A program made the position numbers and the translations under genes. Positions 50,663-52,495 of a stretch of 52,495 bases of DNA are shown here, one piece after another. The stretch lies in assembly GCA_017518185.1 (NCBI GenBank), contig JAFWWB010000047.1, positions 1 through 52,495 on the forward strand. Reading direction: 5' to 3'. How positions within the stretch are numbered: the first letter of the stretch is position 1; the number at the start of each line of letters is the position of its first letter. The notes under the pieces were generated by a model. The model did no database searches. It saw nothing but the letters and a program-made list of their open reading frames with translations, and was not told the origin of the DNA. The stretch is from Lachnospiraceae bacterium (GTDB lineage Bacteria > Bacillota > Clostridia > Lachnospirales > Lachnospiraceae).

Positions 50663-51430
50663 TCAAAATGCCCTGTTCCCTCGATTTTTCTGCCCATCCA
50701 TTCCCCAGAGACCGTATGGGTCGTGCTTTAACTCATTTTCATACAGTGATATCACTGACCATATATCAAAAAACATGACCTTGCAGTCACCGATAGCAGT
50801 TTCTCTTATGAGTCCTTTTTCATAAGCCATATCCTGGATTTTGTACCATGCTTTTACAGGCGGATGTCCCGCTTCCATGAACCACTCATCAGGGGGATAC
50901 TTTCGGTTTATTTCATCTGTCGGTTTAAATTTTTCGTTAATATCTTCCGGTGTTATCCCTTCCACATAATGCATTGCGGTCAGCTTATAAATATCAACAC
51001 CGAGCATTAACGCCATACCGCCGTTATGGATCGGAAAATCAAGACCGCCTGTTAAAGCCTCTTTTCCGTGCCTGCCCCAGCCTGAAGTGCTTATCACATC
51101 CTGTCCGGTATAAGTATCCGGAAGTTTGCGGAATGTATCTGCTACTATCCCCATTGCTGTTCTCTCTGAATCGGGCGGTAATACCTTTATCTTTACTGTG
51201 ATCCCCAGCTCTTTATCTTCCTCAGAAAGCGGCAGTTCCGGGCTCAGCCTGAGCGCCGGCATGAAAATGCTCCCTTCCTCCGTAACGATCTCTTTTAACG
51301 AATTTATTACTGTTTCAGCTCCGCCTTCAAGTTCTCCAAAGCTGCTGAGAGATGAGTGGACCTCCAGTATCATGCCCTTTTCGACCCCAAGGTCGATCAG
51401 TGCATTTTTAAGCTTTTCCTTCGTGACCAT
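50663..51430 (-). CDS. AAC(3) family N-acetyltransferase
   Basis: About 255 residues from the ATG at 51428-51430 (AGGGG 4 nt upstream). Antibiotic_NAT fold: 'MILEVHSSLSSFGELEGGAETVI' (split), 'SIFMPAL', 'HNGGMALMLGV' and a late His. AAC(3) enzymes acetylate the 3-amino group of aminoglycosides, but many chromosomal homologues (for example FrbF- and YokD-like) act on other amines, so resistance should not be assumed. Coupled to the following GNAT. Confidence 0.85.
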   Translation of the reverse strand: MVTKEKLKNALIDLGVEKGMILEVHSSLSSFGELEGGAETVINSLKEIVTEEGSIFMPALRLSPELPLSEEDKELGITVKIKVLPPDSERTAMGIVADTFRKLPDTYTGQDVISTSGWGRHGKEALTGGLDFPIHNGGMALMLGVDIYKLTAMHYVEGITPEDINEKFKPTDEINRKYPPDEWFMEAGHPPVKAWYKIQDMAYEKGLIRETAIGDCKVMFFDIWSVISLYENELKHDPYGLWGMDGQKNRGNRAF

Positions 51431-51484
51431 TATGCCCCTCATGCTTTCTCATCCATCCCTATCCACTGTATAAAAGCTATCTTA

Positions 51485-52108
51485 TCACTGCTGTTCGTAA
51501 TCGCCGCTCCCAAGCTGATCTTCTGCCCGGCGGATCATATTATCTTTGAGTTCTTTCAGCCAGTCCTCCCTCGAGATCGCCGATACATGTGTTGTTCCGT
51601 TTTCCTTATCCGGATATTCACATGCAAAACGCATACCGATGGATTCTGCCGTCCGGAAGGACGGAATATTAGTATGTTTGCAGTAGGAGTACAAGGCCGG
51701 ATAATCTGTATTCCGAAACGCCCAGTCACGGACGGCCTTTGCCGCCTCTTTGGCATAGCCCTTCCGCTGACAGTCTCGGCGGATATGAAAGCCGATCTCG
51801 GGGAGCAATTCTCCGTTGATTTTTTGTATTGTCAGCCCGCAGTCGCCGATCATCTCCCCGGATTCCCTAAGGCAGACTGCCCACAGCCCAAAGCCATCCT
51901 TCCGGTATCGATTCATATTTCGTTCGATCCAATCCCTGACATGCTGCCCGTCGAAGGTATAAGGATAATGCCACATGGTTTCAGGGTCGCTGAGTACCTT
52001 AAGCAGAGCCTGATGATCATCCGGAGTCATTTCCCGCAAGAACAGCCTTTCTGTTTTCACGATCATTTCCGTACTGCGTACAATAAAGCCTTCATTACTA
52101 TTATCCAT
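51485..52108 (-). CDS. GNAT family N-acetyltransferase (RimJ/RimL type)
   Basis: 207 residues. 'TERLFLREMTPDDHQALLKVLSD' (split) and 'IGDCGLTIQKINGELLPEIGFHI' (split) are RimJ/RimL-like; acetyl-CoA motif 'RRDCQRKGYAKEAAKAV', then 'NIPSFRTAESIGM'. The start at 52106-52108 has AGAGGA 8 nt upstream. A second in-frame ATG at 52066 is possible. Substrate unknown. The 137 nt upstream (52109-52245) are AT-rich and hold no gene that I can see. Confidence 0.85.
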   Translation of the reverse strand: MDNSNEGFIVRSTEMIVKTERLFLREMTPDDHQALLKVLSDPETMWHYPYTFDGQHVRDWIERNMNRYRKDGFGLWAVCLRESGEMIGDCGLTIQKINGELLPEIGFHIRRDCQRKGYAKEAAKAVRDWAFRNTDYPALYSYCKHTNIPSFRTAESIGMRFACEYPDKENGTTHVSAISREDWLKELKDNMIRRAEDQLGSGDYEQQ

Positions 52109-52245
52109 ACGATCAGTCCTCTCTCATGAATACCTCGCAAAAATGCTTCTATAGAATTCCGGTATATAAACAACACCGTCAAACAACGTGGATTGACCGT
52201 TATCCGTTATCTTTACTGTAATCATTAAGAAAATAGCCTTCTTTA

Positions 52246-52495
52246 TTATTTCATTAGTTCGTCGAGTACTTCCCCGATATCACCATCAATACATATGCTT
52301 CTGTTTTCTATTTCTCCGGGACAAAATGCCTCTCCATAATTTAAGCAGGCATATACGGCATTTTCTTTCGATAATGTCATCTGCCAGAACGGATACTTTA
52401 TTATTACGGGCGTATTAGCTCCTACTCCCAATTCAAGATAAAGAACATGAAGATTCTCATGTCTGCGAATAAAATCAGAATATGCTGCAGATGCC
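52246..52495 (-). CDS. Sirtuin-like NAD-dependent protein deacetylase/ADP-ribosyltransferase, C-terminal end (partial)
   Basis: The frame is open from the window edge to the stop at 52246, giving 82 residues of C-terminus. It reads 'HENLHVLYLELGVGANTP', 'VIIKYPFWQMTLSKENAVYA', 'CLNYGEAFCPGEIENRSICI', 'DGDIGEVL'. From memory this matches the end of the class M sirtuins (SirTM), which ADP-ribosylate lipoylated carrier proteins and are paired with macrodomain hydrolases. The catalytic region lies beyond the window, so this is an inference from the tail alone. Confidence 0.65.
   Translation of the reverse strand, partial: ASAAYSDFIRRHENLHVLYLELGVGANTPVIIKYPFWQMTLSKENAVYACLNYGEAFCPGEIENRSICIDGDIGEVLDELMK

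Noticed and set aside
50655-50697. Upstream start of the GNAT gene at 50697
   Set aside because: It would overlap the AAC(3) coding region by 35 nt and add residues unlike the family N-terminus; RBS evidence is weak for both starts, so this is a preference only.
1-52495. tRNA, rRNA, CRISPR array, integrase or transposase genes
   Set aside because: None recognised on reading both strands; no covariance search could be run.

Overview
The window reads as chromosomal DNA of an anaerobic Clostridia species, most likely Lachnospiraceae of the Butyrivibrio/Roseburia kind. This is inference from gene content and order: an hprK-glucokinase-murB-rapZ-whiA-HPr cluster, a yaaR-holB-yaaT cluster, a roughly 750-residue aconitase-like 'hydratase' typical of the family, glycogen phosphorylase, a GH31 enzyme, a modular GH5 cellulase and two diguanylate cyclases. 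No rRNA, tRNA or CRISPR array was recognised.

Layout. Positions 1-10,200 form one long leftward unit: glgP, GH31, guanylate kinase, yaaR, holB, ricT/yaaT, a tRNA methyltransferase and three small overlapping membrane genes, two with zinc ribbons. Next, 10.2-15.0 kb holds a heterodimeric ABC exporter pair with argC, behind a consensus promoter and closed by a terminator. From 15.0 to 19.9 kb lies ydcF - anchored GH5 cellulase - REC-GGDEF response regulator - Hpt. At 19.97-20.17 kb a 200-bp imperfect inverted repeat follows a promoter directly and leads into a cyclophilin gene. TraX follows, with a perfect cre-like box and a structured leader in front. From 21.7 to 27.7 kb the cell-envelope and carbon-control operon runs leftward from a promoter at 27.7 kb. 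From 27.7 to 37.2 kb are uvrC, ftsH, a DUF1846 gene, an AGCS symporter and a hydratase split into two ORFs. YnbB and thrH follow, divergent from an SDR gene.

From 40.1 kb on the content becomes accessory. A sugar-binding lipoprotein overlaps a membrane diguanylate cyclase. A Gfo/Idh oxidoreductase and a membrane protein follow, then an alpha/beta hydrolase with what looks like a remnant of a radical-SAM gene. The rest is four GNATs, a DinB/DUF3795 fusion, a TetR-CPBP-GNAT operon, an AAC(3)-like enzyme, and the 3' end of a macrodomain-linked-type sirtuin at the edge. This end is visibly more AT-rich and has looser gene spacing.

How the genes fit together. Carbohydrate use (GH5, GH31, glgP, ROK kinase), the HPr-kinase arm of carbon control, and c-di-GMP signalling (two GGDEF proteins, one paired with a solute-binding protein and one with a cellulase and Hpt) are the recurring themes. 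The most unusual items are non-coding or structural. One is the long hairpin in front of the cyclophilin gene. The second is an 87-bp palindromic insertion, flanked by a 7-bp duplication, that keeps a TetR gene in frame. The third is the interrupted hydratase gene.
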